Shown: positions 45,279-55,324 of the stretch, piece after piece | How the letters are laid out: every line of letters begins with the position of its first letter | Numbering within the stretch: position 1 is the first letter of the stretch | Assembly (NCBI GenBank): GCA_026418625.1 | Contig: JAOABA010000049.1 | Location: 62,001 to 126,000 of the forward strand | Source: Candidatus Kapaibacterium sp. | GTDB taxonomy: Bacteria; Bacteroidota; Ignavibacteria; Kapaibacteriales; UBA2268 | Length of the DNA stretch: 64,000 bases | Reading direction: 5' to 3' | The notes under the pieces: generated by a model | The model's input: the letters and a program-made list of their open reading frames with translations, nothing else | Told to the model about the DNA's origin: nothing | Database searches by the model: none | Position numbers and translations under genes: made by a program

Positions 45279-46724
45279 TTGCGATACAAAACAATAATAA
45301 AACTTCTTTCAGTAACGACATTATTCATAGGAATAATGATGCTTGTCCCTCTTCCCTTTTCTTTCTACTATAGGGACAATCAGCATTGGGCGTTCATTTT
45401 AAGTTCCCTTATAACAATATTTGCCGGATCAATTTCTTTACTTTTAACAAAGAATTACAAAGAAGATATCAGGGCTAAAGAAGGCTTTGCAATTGTTACT
45501 TTTTCTTGGATCCTTTTTGCAGCTCTTGGTAGCTTGCCTTTTGTTATATCCGAAGCAATTCCATCTTACACTGACGCTTTCTTCGAAACAATGTCTGGTT
45601 TTACTACAACCGGTGCTTCTATATTGACAGACATAGAAATATTACCTAAAAGTATCTTATTCTGGCGAAGCTTTACTCATTGGCTTGGTGGTATGGGTAT
45701 CATCGTTCTGACTATTGCCATTCTACCTTTTCTTGGAGTTGGCGGTATGCAATTATTCAAAGCTGAAGTGCCGGGATTGGTTGTTGACAAACTAACTCCA
45801 AGAATAACTGAAACAGCAAAAATACTTTGGGGTGTTTATCTACTTTTTACCATAATAGAGACTATCCTCTTAATGTTAGCGGGTATGAGTCTTTTTGACG
45901 CTCTTTGCCATACTTTCGGAACAATGGCAACTGGTGGTTTCTCAACAAAAAATAGCAGTATTGCCTATTATAACAGCCCATATATTGATTTTATTATCTC
46001 TGCATTTATGATAATTGCCGGTATTAATTTTTCACTCCACTATCGAATTTTAAAAGGAAACGTTAAAGAAATTATCGGAAATTCTGAACTAAAATTCTTC
46101 CTATCTGTTATTTTAATTGCTACATTGATAATAGCTCTTGAACTATTACTCGATAAAGAATATTCAATATTCAACAGCTTTAGATATAGTCTTTTTCAAG
46201 TAACATCAATCATAACAACAACGGGTTATGCAACTGCTGATTTCGAAAAGTGGTCAATTTTCTCTCATGTAATCCTTTTGATATTAATGTTTATTGGTGG
46301 TTCTGCAGGCTCTACTGCAGGTGGTTTGAAGGTTATTCGAGTTGTGTTGCTTCTTAAATTTGCTTACAACGAATTGAAAAGATTATTACACCCCAATGCA
46401 ATTTCATTGGTTAAGTATTCTGATCAAATTATTGATGAAAAAATATTGCTTAATGTTAGTGGTTTCTTTGTTATTTATATAGTAATTACTCTCATTAGCA
46501 CCTTAGTATTAGCTGCTTCAGGCTCTGATTTTCTTACTTCAATTAGTGCAGTAGCCGCTACTATTAACAACATTGGTCCGGGTCTTGGTCTTGTAGGTCC
46601 AACTGATAACTACTCCCACTTTCCTGATTTCATCAAATGGCTCTTATCCTTCCTTATGATGATAGGAAGATTAGAAGTTTATACTGTTATTATCCTATTG
46701 TCTCCTATTTATTGGAAAAAATAA
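45279..46724 (+). CDS. trkH: Trk potassium uptake channel TrkH
   Basis: A 481-residue K+ channel/transporter of the SKT family. Four pore-loop (selectivity) segments are visible: MSGFTTTGASIL, TMATGGFSTKN, ITTTGYATADF and TINNIGPGLGLVGPTDNYS. FWRSFTHWLGGMGIIVLTI and FIGGSAGSTAGGLKVIRV are family hallmarks. The start appears to be TTG, 18 bases after trkA. It works with TrkA for potassium uptake. Confidence 0.95.
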   Translation: MRYKTIIKLLSVTTLFIGIMMLVPLPFSFYYRDNQHWAFILSSLITIFAGSISLLLTKNYKEDIRAKEGFAIVTFSWILFAALGSLPFVISEAIPSYTDAFFETMSGFTTTGASILTDIEILPKSILFWRSFTHWLGGMGIIVLTIAILPFLGVGGMQLFKAEVPGLVVDKLTPRITETAKILWGVYLLFTIIETILLMLAGMSLFDALCHTFGTMATGGFSTKNSSIAYYNSPYIDFIISAFMIIAGINFSLHYRILKGNVKEIIGNSELKFFLSVILIATLIIALELLLDKEYSIFNSFRYSLFQVTSIITTTGYATADFEKWSIFSHVILLILMFIGGSAGSTAGGLKVIRVVLLLKFAYNELKRLLHPNAISLVKYSDQIIDEKILLNVSGFFVIYIVITLISTLVLAASGSDFLTSISAVAATINNIGPGLGLVGPTDNYSHFPDFIKWLLSFLMMIGRLEVYTVIILLSPIYWKK

Positions 46725-46742
46725 TTCTATCAAAAAATTTTT

Positions 46743-47111
46743 CTACTTCTTAAAAATAAAATATACTGCCAAAATCAAAAATACAAAACCAATAAAATGA
46801 TTTAACCTGAACGACTCAGTTTTGAACAAAAGTAATGAAAAAACTGTGAAGACTGTCAGTGTTATCGCCTCTTGCAACACTTTCAATTCAACAAGAGTAA
46901 AACTCCCACCATTTCCAACGTAGCCAAATTTATTTGCAGGAACTTGGAAGCAATATTCAAAAAAAGCAATTGCCCAACTGATGAATATGATTCCAAATAA
47001 ATTTAAATTATTGAGCCAAGGAATATCTTTGAATTTCAAGTGACCATACCATGCAAAAGTCATAAACACATTTGACAGTGTTAGCATTAATATTGTTCCT
47101 AAACTATTCAT
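46743..47111 (-). CDS. DUF486 small membrane protein (DMT-like)
   Basis: A 122-residue protein with four membrane helices typical of DUF486 proteins, related to small drug/metabolite transporters. Marker segments are [29 protein letters not shown] and [12 protein letters not shown]. It overlaps the acr3 gene by 8 bases and is last in the unit, suggesting translational coupling with the arsenite exporter. Function is unknown. Confidence 0.85.
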   Translation of the reverse strand: MNSLGTILMLTLSNVFMTFAWYGHLKFKDIPWLNNLNLFGIIFISWAIAFFEYCFQVPANKFGYVGNGGSFTLVELKVLQEAITLTVFTVFSLLLFKTESFRLNHFIGFVFLILAVYFIFKK

Positions 47112-48186
47112 ATCTATAAGCTTTATTATTTACCACTAATATTTGAAAAAATTTTCTTTGAAAAAATAATGCCACATTTACAAGGCTGATTAAGACAGGA
47201 ACCTCTACAAGTGGACCAATAACTGCTGCAAAAGCTTCTCCTGAATTAATTCCAAAAACTGCAATTGCAACCGCTATAGCTAATTCGAAATTATTACTGG
47301 CTGCCGTAAAGGACAAAGTAGCTGTCTTGGGATAGTCAGCTCCGATTTTTCTGCCCATATAAAACGAGATTAGAAACATAATCACAAAATATAATAAGAG
47401 AGGAATTGCTATTCTTAAAACATCAAAAGGTATTTGTATTATTAATTCACCTTTCAGGGAGAACATCACTAAGATTGTAAAGAGTAATGCTATAAGAGTT
47501 AATGGACTGATTTTCGGAATAAATTTAGAATAATACCACTCTTTTCCTTTGAGCTTTAGAAATATTACTCTTGTCAAAATGCCTGCTATAAATGGTATTC
47601 CAAGATAAATAAAAACACTTTCTGCTATTTGACCAATTGTAATATCAACCTCAATACCTTTTAGTCCAAACCAACCGGGCAAGATTGTAATAAAAACATA
47701 AGCATAAACTGAAAAGAACAAAACCTGAAATATTGAATTAAAAGCCACTAAACCAGCTGCATACTCTGTATCTCCTTTAGCAAGTTCATTCCAGACTATT
47801 ACCATTGCGATGCATCTTGCTAATCCAATCAAAATCAAGCCATACATATAAGATGGCTGATCGCTTAAAAAAATTATTGCAAGAAAAAACATCAAGATTG
47901 GTCCAATTATCCAATTTTGGACAAGTGATAAGCTTAGAATTTTAAAGTTCTTAAAGACATCTCCAAGTTCTTCATATCTGACTTTAGCCAAGGGAGGATA
48001 CATCATTATTATTAATCCAATTGCTATTGGTATATTTGTTGTGCCAATAGAGAAAATGTTCCAGAAATCAGATATTCCGGGAAAGAAATAACCCCATAAT
48101 ACCCCAACAAGCATTGCAAGGAAAATCCATAAGGTTAAATATCTATCAAGAAAACTCAATTTTTGCGATACCTTTTCCTTCATCAT
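47104..48186 (-). CDS. acr3: Arsenite efflux transporter Acr3 type
   Basis: A 360-residue polytopic membrane protein of the ACR3 family (bile/arsenite/riboflavin transporter fold) with about ten helices. The conserved cysteine is C125 in [19 protein letters not shown], and [18 protein letters not shown] is the second family hallmark. It should export arsenite using the proton-motive force. It overlaps the thioredoxin-like lipoprotein gene by 4 bases and the DUF486 gene by 8. No arsR regulator or arsC arsenate reductase is adjacent. Confidence 0.93.
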   Translation of the reverse strand: MMKEKVSQKLSFLDRYLTLWIFLAMLVGVLWGYFFPGISDFWNIFSIGTTNIPIAIGLIIMMYPPLAKVRYEELGDVFKNFKILSLSLVQNWIIGPILMFFLAIIFLSDQPSYMYGLILIGLARCIAMVIVWNELAKGDTEYAAGLVAFNSIFQVLFFSVYAYVFITILPGWFGLKGIEVDITIGQIAESVFIYLGIPFIAGILTRVIFLKLKGKEWYYSKFIPKISPLTLIALLFTILVMFSLKGELIIQIPFDVLRIAIPLLLYFVIMFLISFYMGRKIGADYPKTATLSFTAASNNFELAIAVAIAVFGINSGEAFAAVIGPLVEVPVLISLVNVALFFQRKFFQILVVNNKAYRYE

Positions 48187-48686
48187 CCTTGACTTTTTTC
48201 AATTATTTTCAAAATATTGTCTAACCAATCATAATCTGGGTGTGCTATACTACCTAAAACCTTATCAGCTTCCAAAATAAAAACACAAGGTGTTGAAGGT
48301 ATCTTAAAATTCTTATAATAACCAGATGGCTCTGTTAAGTCATAATCAAGCCCATAGAGTCTAATATTGTTTTTAGGTACTTGTAATTCTTGTAATATCC
48401 TGATAACTTTGGGTATGTTATCTTTGCAGTCATCACAAAATGTTGTTCCAAAGATAACAAATTTGTGGTTGTCATTTACCAGATTTTTTAGTTTATTAAT
48501 TTTATTTTTATCTAGAATATAGTTATCATTTTCTTTCCAGCCTGTTTTTTCTTTCCATTCTTCCCAAGTTGAGTAACCCAATACCTTTGGTGGCTCATAA
48601 CTTTGCATATTTTTCAATGAGCATGAAAATAAAGCTAAAGTAAATATTGTTGCTAAAATTATTAATCTATATTCATTTCTTATCAT
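48183..48686 (-). CDS. Thioredoxin-like lipoprotein (CDDC)
   Basis: A 167-residue lipoprotein with a signal segment and lipobox TLALFSC (C22). The thioredoxin-fold domain (about 70-165) has an active-site pair C84-DD-C87 ([14 protein letters not shown]) and a cis-proline region STPCVFIL with a further Cys. It should be a thiol-disulfide protein on the outer face of a membrane. It overlaps acr3 by 4 bases, so a role in arsenic or thiol handling in the envelope is suggested but not shown. Confidence 0.8.
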   Translation of the reverse strand: MIRNEYRLIILATIFTLALFSCSLKNMQSYEPPKVLGYSTWEEWKEKTGWKENDNYILDKNKINKLKNLVNDNHKFVIFGTTFCDDCKDNIPKVIRILQELQVPKNNIRLYGLDYDLTEPSGYYKNFKIPSTPCVFILEADKVLGSIAHPDYDWLDNILKIIEKSQG

Positions 48687-48817
48687 ATTTTTCAGAATAA
48701 AAATTATTATGAATTTTGCAAAATACTTATAACTAATTTTGATAAGAACTATTATAATTCTTTATTAATTTTGGTTTTTTTCATAGTAGTTATTATAAAT
48801 CCAGATGTAAAAAAAAT

Positions 48818-49381
48818 ATGCCAATTAATTGTAAAAATTTTCAAATCCTTACCAAGAGACTCAGATTAAGGTGCTTTAAATATGATGATGTTGATACTCT
48901 CTACAAATGGTGGAGCAACCCTGAAATAATGAAATTTATACCGGAGGGTGTGTATTCCTATGAAACGATAGCTGAAATTATTCCTCGAATTGTAAAAAAT
49001 TATGAAACAGTCAACAAAGACAACTTTTTTGCTTTTAGTCTCGTTATTGAACAAAAAGAAAATGGAAATCCTATTGGTTGGTGTGGTATTATAAGAATGT
49101 TCCCATTTCCCGAAAATATTGAAATCTTTGTAGGTTTGGATAAAAACTTTTGGGGTCATTCTTATGCTGAAGAAGCTACTCGAGCATTGCTTGATTTTGT
49201 ATTTGAATTTTTTGGTTTCAATATGATAACTGCTTTAGTTCATCCTGATAACCAACCATCAATAAGAATTTTAGAAAAAATTGGCTTTGAATTTGTTAAA
49301 CCTTTGGAAAAATGTCCAGAACCATATCAAAATCATAATGGATATTTGCTTTATTCAATAAATCTTGAACACCGTAAATGA
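48818..49381 (+). CDS. GNAT family N-acetyltransferase (RimJ/RimL type)
   Basis: A 187-residue acetyltransferase. The pattern TKRLRLRCFKYDDVDTLYKWWSNPEIMKFI at the start, VGLDKNFWGHSYAEEATRALLDF in the middle (the acetyl-CoA loop region) and HPDNQPSIRILEKIGFEFV near the end is typical of RimJ/RimL-like enzymes. The substrate is unknown. Its stop overlaps the start of the radical SAM gene (ATGA), so the two are translationally coupled. Confidence 0.88.
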   Translation: MPINCKNFQILTKRLRLRCFKYDDVDTLYKWWSNPEIMKFIPEGVYSYETIAEIIPRIVKNYETVNKDNFFAFSLVIEQKENGNPIGWCGIIRMFPFPENIEIFVGLDKNFWGHSYAEEATRALLDFVFEFFGFNMITALVHPDNQPSIRILEKIGFEFVKPLEKCPEPYQNHNGYLLYSINLEHRK

Positions 49382-50460
49382 ATAGCTTAAGCAATATAAA
49401 ATTTCAAAGTTTCAAGGAAGCAGAATTTTATCAACCTCTTGATTTTGATGATTCCAAATCAGTTAAATGTTTTCTTTGCTCTCATTATTGCACTATAAAA
49501 AATAATAATTTTGGAATTTGCAAAGTCAGGTTTAATTCCGAAGGCAAATTATATACAATTACTTGGGGACAGGCAGAGGGTTTGGCAATTGACCCTATTG
49601 AAAAAAAACCACTATATCATTTTAAGCCTTCTACAAGAGTATTATCTTTCGGAACTCCGGGCTGCAACTTTTTTTGTTTGAATTGTCAAAATAATACCCT
49701 TTCTCAGTTAATTAAGAAAAGTGATATTCTTAGCTTCAAAAATAAAAACATTGAGCCTTCTGAAATTCTTCAACTTGCTGTTAATTATAAAGCAGATGGA
49801 ATTGCCTATACTTATTCAGAGCCAACAATCTTTTTCGAATATGCAAGAGATATCATTCTTTTGTCAAAAAGTAAGGAAGAAACAAAAAATCTTTTTCATA
49901 TTTTTGTTTCAAATGGTTATTTTTCCAAAGAGATTCTCGAAACAATCGTTGGAGAGAATCTCATTGATGCTATAAATATTGATTTAAAATTTTTTGATGA
50001 TAAAAATTACAAAAAAATCACAGGTGGCACTTTAAAACCGGTTCTCGACTCCATCGAATTTTTATACAAACACAAAATTCATCTTGAAATTACAAATTTG
50101 GTTATTCCTGATTTAAACGATAATGATGAAGATTTTCAAAAATTAACTAACTTTGTTTTAAATTTATCAAAAGATATTCCATTACACTTTAGCAGGTTCT
50201 ATCCTCACTATAAAATGCTAACAAAACATCCAACAATTATTGATAGATTGTTACGAGCTAAAGAAATTGCAATTAATAATGGTTTAAATTATATCTATAT
50301 TGGAAATACTGATTTACCTGATGTTGAAAATACTTACTGCCCAAAATGCCATAACCTGTTGATTGAAAGAAAAAGATACAGAATATTTCTTAATTTCGAA
50401 TTGAAAAAAAATGATAACTTTTGTCCAGTTTGTGGATATAAGCTAAATATTATTTCGTAA
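49378..50460 (+). CDS. amrS: AmmeMemoRadiSam-type radical SAM enzyme
   Basis: A 360-residue radical SAM protein. The iron-sulfur motif is C96-x3-C100-x2-C103 (TPGCNFFCLNCQN), preceded by an N-terminal Cys-rich segment (C31, C34, C38, C48). Near the C-terminus a zinc-ribbon-like pair of CxxC motifs occurs (YCPKCHN and FCPVCGY). This fits the AmmeMemoRadiSam system radical SAM enzyme (AmrS, PflA-like). The usual partners (AMMECR1 and Memo) are not in the window. Function of the system is not settled. Confidence 0.88.
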   Translation: MNSLSNIKFQSFKEAEFYQPLDFDDSKSVKCFLCSHYCTIKNNNFGICKVRFNSEGKLYTITWGQAEGLAIDPIEKKPLYHFKPSTRVLSFGTPGCNFFCLNCQNNTLSQLIKKSDILSFKNKNIEPSEILQLAVNYKADGIAYTYSEPTIFFEYARDIILLSKSKEETKNLFHIFVSNGYFSKEILETIVGENLIDAINIDLKFFDDKNYKKITGGTLKPVLDSIEFLYKHKIHLEITNLVIPDLNDNDEDFQKLTNFVLNLSKDIPLHFSRFYPHYKMLTKHPTIIDRLLRAKEIAINNGLNYIYIGNTDLPDVENTYCPKCHNLLIERKRYRIFLNFELKKNDNFCPVCGYKLNIIS

Positions 50461-50523
50461 TAATTATAATTTATTGTATTTAAAGAACTTTTATTTTTTA
50501 TTTGAAAAAATACTTTAATTGAA

Positions 50524-52050
50524 ATGAGAATAATACTAACACCAAATCAGATGCGACAAATTGACTCAAGAGCAATTAATGAGTTTTCAGTTCCCGGCTC
50601 AATTTTAATGGAAAATGCCGCATTAAATTCTTCAAAAATTATAACTAATATTTTAGCAAAATTAGGCTTTGAAAATCCCAAGATTTTGGTTTTTTGTGGT
50701 AGTGGTAACAATGGTGGTGATGGTTTTGCTATTGCTAGACAATTGATGAGCTTTGGCTCAGTAAAAATCTGTTGGATTGGCGATGAATCCAAAATGAGCG
50801 AAGAAACAAAACAGAATTTTAACATTTGCAAAAAGCTTGGTATTTCAATTCAACACTTGGATAGTATAGAAAATTTTGATAAAATGGATTTAGACTCAGA
50901 TTGTGTTATTGACGCATTAATTGGTGTCGGAGGTTCAGAAAACATCAAGGGCTTGGCTCTTGAAATATTAAAAATTATGAAAAATTACAACGGTTTAAAG
51001 ATTGCTATTGATGTCCCAACTGGACTAAATTCTGAAAATGGCTTTGCATCTGAATACACTTTCAAGGCAGATTATACAATCACAATGTTTGCTCCAAAAA
51101 CTGGAATGTTTTTGAACAAGGGATTTGACTCTTGCGGAAAAATCAAAATTGCTAATCTTGGTGTTCCTCTGAGTATAGCTGAAGGCTACACAGATAATTA
51201 TATTTTAGACTATGAGAGTGCGAGAAATTTATTACCCCAAAGAAAAAAAATCAGCTCTAAATTCGATTATGGAAAAGTTGTTGTTTTAGCCGGGTCAAAA
51301 CAATATCCCGGTGCAGCTGCTTTAACAGCTAATGCAGCTATAAAAAGCGGAGCTGGTCTGATTTATTTATTATCAACATCATTTCACTCCCATTTACTCC
51401 CTGAAGTTATACCAGTTGAACTTGAATCTCAGAATGATGGCACTATTTCCAAGAAATCACAGACTAAAATTGAAGAATATATCGAAAAAGCTGATTCAGT
51501 TATTATAGGACCCGGTTTATCAAATAATAAAGAGACAATCTCTTTAGTCGGAGATTTAATAAATCATTTTTCTGGCAATAAAAAAATTGTTCTTGATGCT
51601 GATGGATTAAGAGCAGTCACCCCTAAATTAAAACTTACTGAAAATGTTATTATAACACCTCATAAAGGTGAATTTAAGAGAGTAATAAATAACTTTGATA
51701 ATGAGTTTACGAATGAAAATTACTATGAATTAATAAAAGAATGGTCAAAAAAGCTGAATTGCATCATTCATCTTAAATGGGTTCCAAGCATAACAACAAA
51801 TGGAAAAAATTTCTATTGGAACATTTACGGTAATCCTGGAATGGCTTCTGGTGGAAGTGGTGATGTTCTTAGTGGTATCATTGGAGGACTTTTAGCACAG
51901 GGGTTAGATACTTTGGAGGGTGCAGCATTGGGTTCTTTTATTCATTCCAAAACCGGTGATTTTGCCCAAAAGCTCATTGGAACAAATGCTTTATCAGCGA
52001 GTGATTTATTAGCTTATTTACCCTATATCTTTAAAAGACTAGAAAGATAA
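50524..52050 (+). CDS. nnr: Bifunctional NAD(P)HX epimerase/dehydratase
   Basis: A 508-residue fusion. The N-terminal YjeF_N epimerase domain (about 1-215) has CGSGNNGGDGFAIARQL and IAIDVPTGLNSENG. The C-terminal ADP-dependent (S)-NAD(P)H-hydrate dehydratase domain (about 235-505) has KVVVLAGSKQYPGAAALTANAA, DADGLRAV and GNPGMASGGSGDVLSGIIGG, the kinase-like ADP site. It repairs hydrated NADH and NADPH. The fused form is usual. It precedes tgt by 5 bases. Confidence 0.95.
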   Translation: MRIILTPNQMRQIDSRAINEFSVPGSILMENAALNSSKIITNILAKLGFENPKILVFCGSGNNGGDGFAIARQLMSFGSVKICWIGDESKMSEETKQNFNICKKLGISIQHLDSIENFDKMDLDSDCVIDALIGVGGSENIKGLALEILKIMKNYNGLKIAIDVPTGLNSENGFASEYTFKADYTITMFAPKTGMFLNKGFDSCGKIKIANLGVPLSIAEGYTDNYILDYESARNLLPQRKKISSKFDYGKVVVLAGSKQYPGAAALTANAAIKSGAGLIYLLSTSFHSHLLPEVIPVELESQNDGTISKKSQTKIEEYIEKADSVIIGPGLSNNKETISLVGDLINHFSGNKKIVLDADGLRAVTPKLKLTENVIITPHKGEFKRVINNFDNEFTNENYYELIKEWSKKLNCIIHLKWVPSITTNGKNFYWNIYGNPGMASGGSGDVLSGIIGGLLAQGLDTLEGAALGSFIHSKTGDFAQKLIGTNALSASDLLAYLPYIFKRLER

Positions 52051-52055
52051 TTATA

Positions 52056-53189
52056 TTGGCAGACTTCTTTAAAATATTAGCAACCCAACAAGATTGCAAA
52101 GCTAGAGCAGGTGTAATCAAACTTGATAATCTCCAGATAAATACTCCCTTTTTTATGCCTGTTGGGACTCAAGGCGCTGTTAAAGCTATCGATCACAAAA
52201 CAATTAAGAGAATTGGTTTTGAAGTCATTCTATCAAATGCTTATCATCTATATTTAAGACCGGGATTAGAAGTTTTAACTGAATTTGGTGGCTTACATAA
52301 TTTTATGAACTGGGATGGTGGAATATTAACAGATAGTGGTGGATATCAGATTTATTCACTTAAAGAGCTTCGAAAACTTACAGATGACGGCGTTCATTTC
52401 AGTTCTCATATTGATGGTTCCAAGCATTTTCTAACGCCAGAGAAAGTTATTGACATTCAGCGTATTATCGGCTCTGATTTTATGATGATACTTGATGAAT
52501 GTCTGGATTATCCATCGGATTTTCAAGCAGCAAAAAGAGCAGCTGATTTATCGTTTAATTGGGCTGAAAGATCAATCAACTATTTTCGAGCAACACAAAA
52601 TGATTACAAAAAACAATTTATTTTCGCAATTTGTCAAGGCGGCATGTTCCCTGAGTTGAGAACGGAATATATTTCTAAAATAATCAATCTTGACTTTGAT
52701 TCTTTTGCCATAGGAGGATTGTCTGTTGGTGAACCTGCTGAAATGATGTATGAGATTGTTGACATCTCTACTAATTTCTTACCTTATAACAAACTCAGAT
52801 ATCTTATGGGGGTTGGAACACCGGAAAATATACTCGAAGCAATAGATTTAGGTATTGATATGTTCGATTGCGTCCTTCCTACGAGAAATGCTCGAAATGG
52901 TCAACTTTTTACAACAAACGGAAAGATAAATATAAGAAACGCAAAATATAAATTTTCAAAGGAACCAATTGATGAAGCATTAGATTCTGAAATAAGTCAA
53001 TATTACACTTTAGGATATCTAAGACATTTATTTTTATCAAAAGAAATATTAGCTTTGCAAATAGCTACCCATCAAAATTTAGCATTTTATCACTGGCTGT
53101 TGAAAACCGCTCGTGAAAAAATACTTGATGGAAGCTATCGTCAATGGAAAAACTATATTTTAAATAAATTAAATAATTTTATTGAGTAA
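52056..53189 (+). CDS. tgt: Queuine/preQ1 tRNA-ribosyltransferase lacking the zinc cysteines
   Basis: A 377-residue Tgt, which exchanges guanine 34 for a 7-deazaguanine in tRNA. The general acid/base D93 is in LTDSGGYQIYSL, and the nucleophile D271 is in GIDMFDCVLPTRNARNG. The region that normally holds the CxCx2C zinc site (about 305-325) reads DEALDSEISQYYTLGYLRHLF with no Cys, and the following His is shifted to ATHQNL. This form is, as far as I recall, common in Bacteroidota. The start is TTG, 5 bases after the NAD(P)HX gene. yajC follows. Confidence 0.93.
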   Translation: MADFFKILATQQDCKARAGVIKLDNLQINTPFFMPVGTQGAVKAIDHKTIKRIGFEVILSNAYHLYLRPGLEVLTEFGGLHNFMNWDGGILTDSGGYQIYSLKELRKLTDDGVHFSSHIDGSKHFLTPEKVIDIQRIIGSDFMMILDECLDYPSDFQAAKRAADLSFNWAERSINYFRATQNDYKKQFIFAICQGGMFPELRTEYISKIINLDFDSFAIGGLSVGEPAEMMYEIVDISTNFLPYNKLRYLMGVGTPENILEAIDLGIDMFDCVLPTRNARNGQLFTTNGKINIRNAKYKFSKEPIDEALDSEISQYYTLGYLRHLFLSKEILALQIATHQNLAFYHWLLKTAREKILDGSYRQWKNYILNKLNNFIE

Positions 53190-53203
53190 TAATAAGGAAA
53201 AGT

Positions 53204-53530
53204 ATGAGTTTTTTTAATTTACAACTTTTTGGAACTTTTTTTGCACAAGCCGCTCCTGAAGCTGCTCCGGGAAATTCAATGATTTTCACTTTGATAATGT
53301 TTGGAGCTATCATTCTGATTATGTATTTCTTAATGATTAGACCACAGCAAAAAAGACAAAAAGAACATCAAAAAATGCTTGATAGCTTGAGAAAAGGCGA
53401 CAAAGTCATCACCGCCTCAGGTATGCATGGAACCATTACTGATATTGATGGTAATATTTTTACAATTCAAATAGCTGATAACGTAAAAGTTCAGTTTGAA
53501 AAAAATGCTATAGCAGCCAAGAAACAATAA
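53204..53530 (+). CDS. yajC: Preprotein translocase subunit YajC
   Basis: A 108-residue YajC with one membrane helix (about 30-48, IFTLIMFGAIILIMYFLMIRPQQ) and a small soluble domain with DKVITASGMHGTITDIDGN and QIADNVKVQFEKNAI. It associates with SecDF-YidC. The gene lies just after tgt, a conserved neighbour pair. secD and secF do not follow here; ribBA does. Confidence 0.96.
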   Translation: MSFFNLQLFGTFFAQAAPEAAPGNSMIFTLIMFGAIILIMYFLMIRPQQKRQKEHQKMLDSLRKGDKVITASGMHGTITDIDGNIFTIQIADNVKVQFEKNAIAAKKQ

Positions 53531-53549
53531 ATAATAATCTTTGATTCTT

Positions 53550-54749
53550 ATGAATAAAATTGAAGAAGCTCTTGAAGATCTTGCCGCTGGTAAGATGGTA
53601 ATTGTTATGGATGATGAAGACCGTGAAAACGAAGGTGACCTGATTGCATCATCTGAACTTTGCACCCACGAAACAATTAATTTTATGTCAACCTACGGTA
53701 AAGGACTGGTTTGTATTGCCATAACTGAAGAAAGAGCTAAAGAATTAAATTTGGATGTTATGGTTAATGACAATTCCGGTCTTCACAACACTAAATTTAC
53801 CGTTTCAGTTGATTACCTTTATGGAACTACTACTGGAATATCCTCATTCGACCGTGCCAAAACAGTCAGAGCTATAGTAGATAAAGATACTAAGCCATCT
53901 GATTTAGGAAGACCCGGTCATATTTTCCCTTTAATAGCTGCCAAAGAAGGTGTCCTTCGTAGAGCCGGTCACACTGAAGCTGCGGTTGATTTAAATCGCC
54001 TTGCAGGATTAAAACCATCCGGAGTTCTCTGCGAAATAATTAAAGATGATGGGTCAATGGCTCGTAGAGATGATTTGATTGAGTTCGCAAAAAAATTTAA
54101 CTTGAAAATCATCACAGTTAAAGACTTAATTGCCTATCGTTTACGTTCAGAAATTTTAGTTAAAGAAGTAGCTTCTGCAAATATCCCAACAAAATATGGC
54201 GATTTTCACATAAAAGTATTCCAAAACATAATTGATTTAGAAGAACACGTCGCATTGATAAAAGGAAAGTGGGAAAAGGACGAAATCATTCCAGTCAGAG
54301 TCCATTCAGAGTGTTTGACTGGCGATGTTTTCGGTTCATTAAGATGTGATTGTGGTTCTCAACTTCATTCTGCTCTTAGAATGATTGAAAAGGAAGGTCG
54401 TGGTGTGTTACTATATATGAGACAAGAAGGACGTGGAATTGGATTGGTTAATAAAGTAAGAGCATATTCCCTTCAAGAACAAGGTTTAGACACAGTCGAA
54501 GCTAATATTGAGCTTGGTTTCAAGCCCGATCCCCGTGATTATGGTATTGGAGCTCAAATATTATCTGTACTTGGTGTTCGAAAAATGAAACTTATAACAA
54601 ACAATCCTAAAAAACGCGTAGGGCTCGAAAGTTATGGTTTAGAAGTTTCATCTCTTGTTCCAATTGAAATTGAACCAAATGACATTAATAAAAATTATTT
54701 AAAAACCAAAAAAAACAAGCTTGGTCATCTTCTGAACAATTTAGAATAA
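53550..54749 (+). CDS. ribBA: Bifunctional 3,4-DHBP synthase/GTP cyclohydrolase II
   Basis: A 399-residue RibBA that supplies both precursors of riboflavin. The N-terminal DHBP synthase (about 1-200) has [18 protein letters not shown] and [24 protein letters not shown]. The C-terminal GTP cyclohydrolase II (about 205-399) has [23 protein letters not shown] with the three zinc cysteines and [15 protein letters not shown]. The ATG at 53550 is preferred over a TTG three codons upstream (53541). Confidence 0.96.
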   Translation: MNKIEEALEDLAAGKMVIVMDDEDRENEGDLIASSELCTHETINFMSTYGKGLVCIAITEERAKELNLDVMVNDNSGLHNTKFTVSVDYLYGTTTGISSFDRAKTVRAIVDKDTKPSDLGRPGHIFPLIAAKEGVLRRAGHTEAAVDLNRLAGLKPSGVLCEIIKDDGSMARRDDLIEFAKKFNLKIITVKDLIAYRLRSEILVKEVASANIPTKYGDFHIKVFQNIIDLEEHVALIKGKWEKDEIIPVRVHSECLTGDVFGSLRCDCGSQLHSALRMIEKEGRGVLLYMRQEGRGIGLVNKVRAYSLQEQGLDTVEANIELGFKPDPRDYGIGAQILSVLGVRKMKLITNNPKKRVGLESYGLEVSSLVPIEIEPNDINKNYLKTKKNKLGHLLNNLE

Positions 54750-54787
54750 AAAATAAAATATTCTTAAAAAATATTCGTAATTTCGCT

Positions 54788-54830
54788 TGTTGAATTGTTA
54801 AATTCCAATTAACAATTCAACATTTTTTTT
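54788..54830 (+). terminator. Strong intrinsic terminator after ribBA
   Basis: A 14-bp perfect stem (TGTTGAATTGTTAA with TTAACAATTCAACA, arms 54788-54801 and 54809-54822) and a 7-base loop are followed by eight T residues. It separates ribBA from greA. Confidence 0.9.
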
Positions 54831-54847
54831 CAATACAGAGGTTAAAA

Positions 54848-55321
54848 ATGAGTGATACAGTCTATTTAACTATTGATAGAGCAAGAGAAATAGAAGAAGA
54901 AATAAGAGATTTAAAGTTTAGAGCAAGAAAAGAAATTGCTCAAAAAATAGCCGATGCACGCTCTCATGGTGATTTATCTGAAAATGCTGAATATGAAGCT
55001 GCAAAACACGAACAGGAACTTCTTGAATTGAAAATTTCAAGATTGGAAGGTATGCTCGCAAAAGCTCAAATTATCAAACCAGAAGAATTACCTTCTGATA
55101 AAATTTACATATTATCAAAAGTTAAAGTTAAAAATGTAAAGACCAACAAACTTTTTGAATATACCCTTGTCAGTCCAGAAGAAGCGGATTTTGAAAAGAA
55201 AAAAATTTCAGTAACCTCTCCAATTGGAAAAGCTCTTTTAGGAAAAACTAAGGGAGATATAGTAGAAATTGTTGTTCCGGCTGGCAGAACAACTTTCGAA
55301 ATTATTGATATCTCAAAATAA
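54848..55321 (+). CDS. greA: Transcription elongation factor GreA
   Basis: A 157-residue GreA, which rescues backtracked RNA polymerase. The N-terminal coiled coil (about 10-75) has the tip motif DARSHGDLSENAEYEAAKHEQ with the conserved acidic residues. The C-terminal FKBP-like domain ends with SPIGKALLGKTKGDIVEIVVPAG. AGAGG lies before the ATG. It converges on feoB with only 3 bases between the stop codons. Confidence 0.97.
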   Translation: MSDTVYLTIDRAREIEEEIRDLKFRARKEIAQKIADARSHGDLSENAEYEAAKHEQELLELKISRLEGMLAKAQIIKPEELPSDKIYILSKVKVKNVKTNKLFEYTLVSPEEADFEKKKISVTSPIGKALLGKTKGDIVEIVVPAGRTTFEIIDISK

Positions 55322-55324
55322 CTC

